NCBI GenBank assembly: GCA_030528845.1
Contig: JAUMYC010000049.1
Span: forward strand, 1 to 13,587
Direction: 5' to 3'
DNA from: Eubacteriales bacterium
GTDB taxonomy: Bacteria; Bacillota_A; Clostridia; Christensenellales; Aristaeellaceae
DNA length: 13,587 nucleotides
Part shown: positions 13,075 through 13,587 of the stretch, in pieces
Layout: every line of letters starts with the position of its first letter
Position numbering within the stretch: the first letter of the stretch is position 1
Program-made: the position numbers and the translations under genes
Notes under the pieces: generated by a model
What the model was told of the DNA's origin: nothing
The model's input: only the letters and a program-made list of their open reading frames with translations
Databases searched by the model: none

Positions 13075-13587
13075 TCAGCGGGAACGGGAGAAATATTCCT
13101 CCCGCAGGATCGAATACAGATCCACGTCCACATAGCGTCCCTTGTTGTACAGCCTTCCGCGAAGCGTGCCTTCCAGCCGCATGCCGCATTTGCGCATGAC
13201 GGCGCCGGAGGCGGGGTTGGTCACTTCGTGCTGGGCTTCGATCCTGTGCAGCCTTGCCTCGCAAAAGCCGAACCGGATCAGCTCTTCCAGCGCCTCGGTC
13301 ATGATCCCTCTGTTCCAATAGGCGCGCGAGAGGGAATAGCCGACTTCCGCCGCGTTGTTGTCGCGCTGATACCACATAAAGCCGATCGTCCCGATGACCT
13401 TCTTTTCCTCGTCAAGCTCGATGCACCAGCTCGCCGGTTCTCCCAGACGATACTTGCGCTGGGAATAGCGGACGTAGGCGCGCGCTTCGGAAACAGAGCG
13501 CTGCGCTTCCCAGAGCACATGCCGCGCCACTTCCGGGTCGCGGCTGTATTCGAAGATGTCCGCCGCGTCGCGCATGGTCAGCTTGCG
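13075..13587 (-). CDS. GNAT acetyltransferase, RimJ/RimL type (N-terminus cut by window edge)
   Basis: The frame is open to the right edge, so the first residues (about 10, ending RKLTMRD) and the true start are missing; 170 codons including the last visible ones are here. Order of features: DAADIFEYSRDPEVARHV at the N-terminus, typical of RimJ/RimL; VIGTIGFMWYQRDNNAAEVGYSLSR forming the central strands; YWNRGIMTEAL, the acetyl-CoA pyrophosphate loop (R-G-x-x-T-E-A); then RIEAQHEVTNPAS and VMRKCGMRLEGTLRG, the normal C-terminal pattern. It transfers acetyl from acetyl-CoA to an amine. Relatives act on N-termini of ribosomal proteins, on antibiotics or on small metabolites; the substrate cannot be told here. 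It ends 148 bases before cdaA. A hairpin with no T-run follows, so read-through into cdaA is possible. Confidence 0.85.
   Translation of the reverse strand, partial: RKLTMRDAADIFEYSRDPEVARHVLWEAQRSVSEARAYVRYSQRKYRLGEPASWCIELDEEKKVIGTIGFMWYQRDNNAAEVGYSLSRAYWNRGIMTEALEELIRFGFCEARLHRIEAQHEVTNPASGAVMRKCGMRLEGTLRGRLYNKGRYVDVDLYSILREEYFSRSR

Overview
The window looks like chromosomal DNA of a Gram-positive anaerobe of the Clostridia type. The signs are a cdaA-cdaR pair (c-di-AMP synthesis), a DegV-family protein, a UPF0371/DUF1846 protein, a PrsA/SurA-like foldase with a signal peptide, strong GGAGG-type ribosome binding sites, frequent TTG/GTG starts and a GC-rich coding bias. The species cannot be fixed from the sequence. 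I see no insertion sequence, prophage, CRISPR array or other sign of recent transfer.

Left part (1-4783): single-gene units, all on the minus strand. They are the 5' end of an unrecognised gene (1-74), a DegV-family lipid-binding protein (273-1103), a ZupT-type ZIP metal transporter (1313-2191), an exported parvulin-type foldase with a coiled-coil insert (2274-3587), a tRNA-Pro(GGG) with encoded CCA (3768-3844), and a second ZIP transporter of the GufA/ZIP11 type (3980-4732). Nearly every unit has its own recognisable sigma-A-like promoter and a hairpin behind it, so they are probably transcribed independently. The two ZIP transporters belong to different subfamilies and are unlikely to be a recent duplication.

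Middle (4803-7951): a DUF2779 protein (4803-6212, minus) and a UPF0371/DUF1846 protein (6423-7904, plus) are transcribed divergently from a 210-base spacer carrying a promoter for each. The DUF2779 protein joins a Cas4-like nuclease fold to a DEDD-type exonuclease fold. Its first active site looks degenerate and its second looks intact. The DUF1846 gene meets the next operon head-on at a shared, bidirectional terminator hairpin.

Right part (7957-12926): a tight six-gene minus-strand operon. It runs cdaA (diadenylate cyclase), cdaR (YbbR-domain regulator), an unrecognised membrane protein with a basic/proline-rich tail, a MinD/ParA-like P-loop ATPase, a PIG-V-like (GT-C) mannosyltransferase, and a 71-residue cysteine-cluster protein. 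The first five genes overlap or lie within 23 bases of each other. In many Firmicutes glmM follows cdaR. Here that place is taken by a membrane protein, an ATPase and a polyprenol-sugar-dependent glycosyltransferase, which suggests (inference) coupling of c-di-AMP signalling to an envelope process. The window ends inside a RimJ/RimL-type GNAT acetyltransferase (13075-13587).
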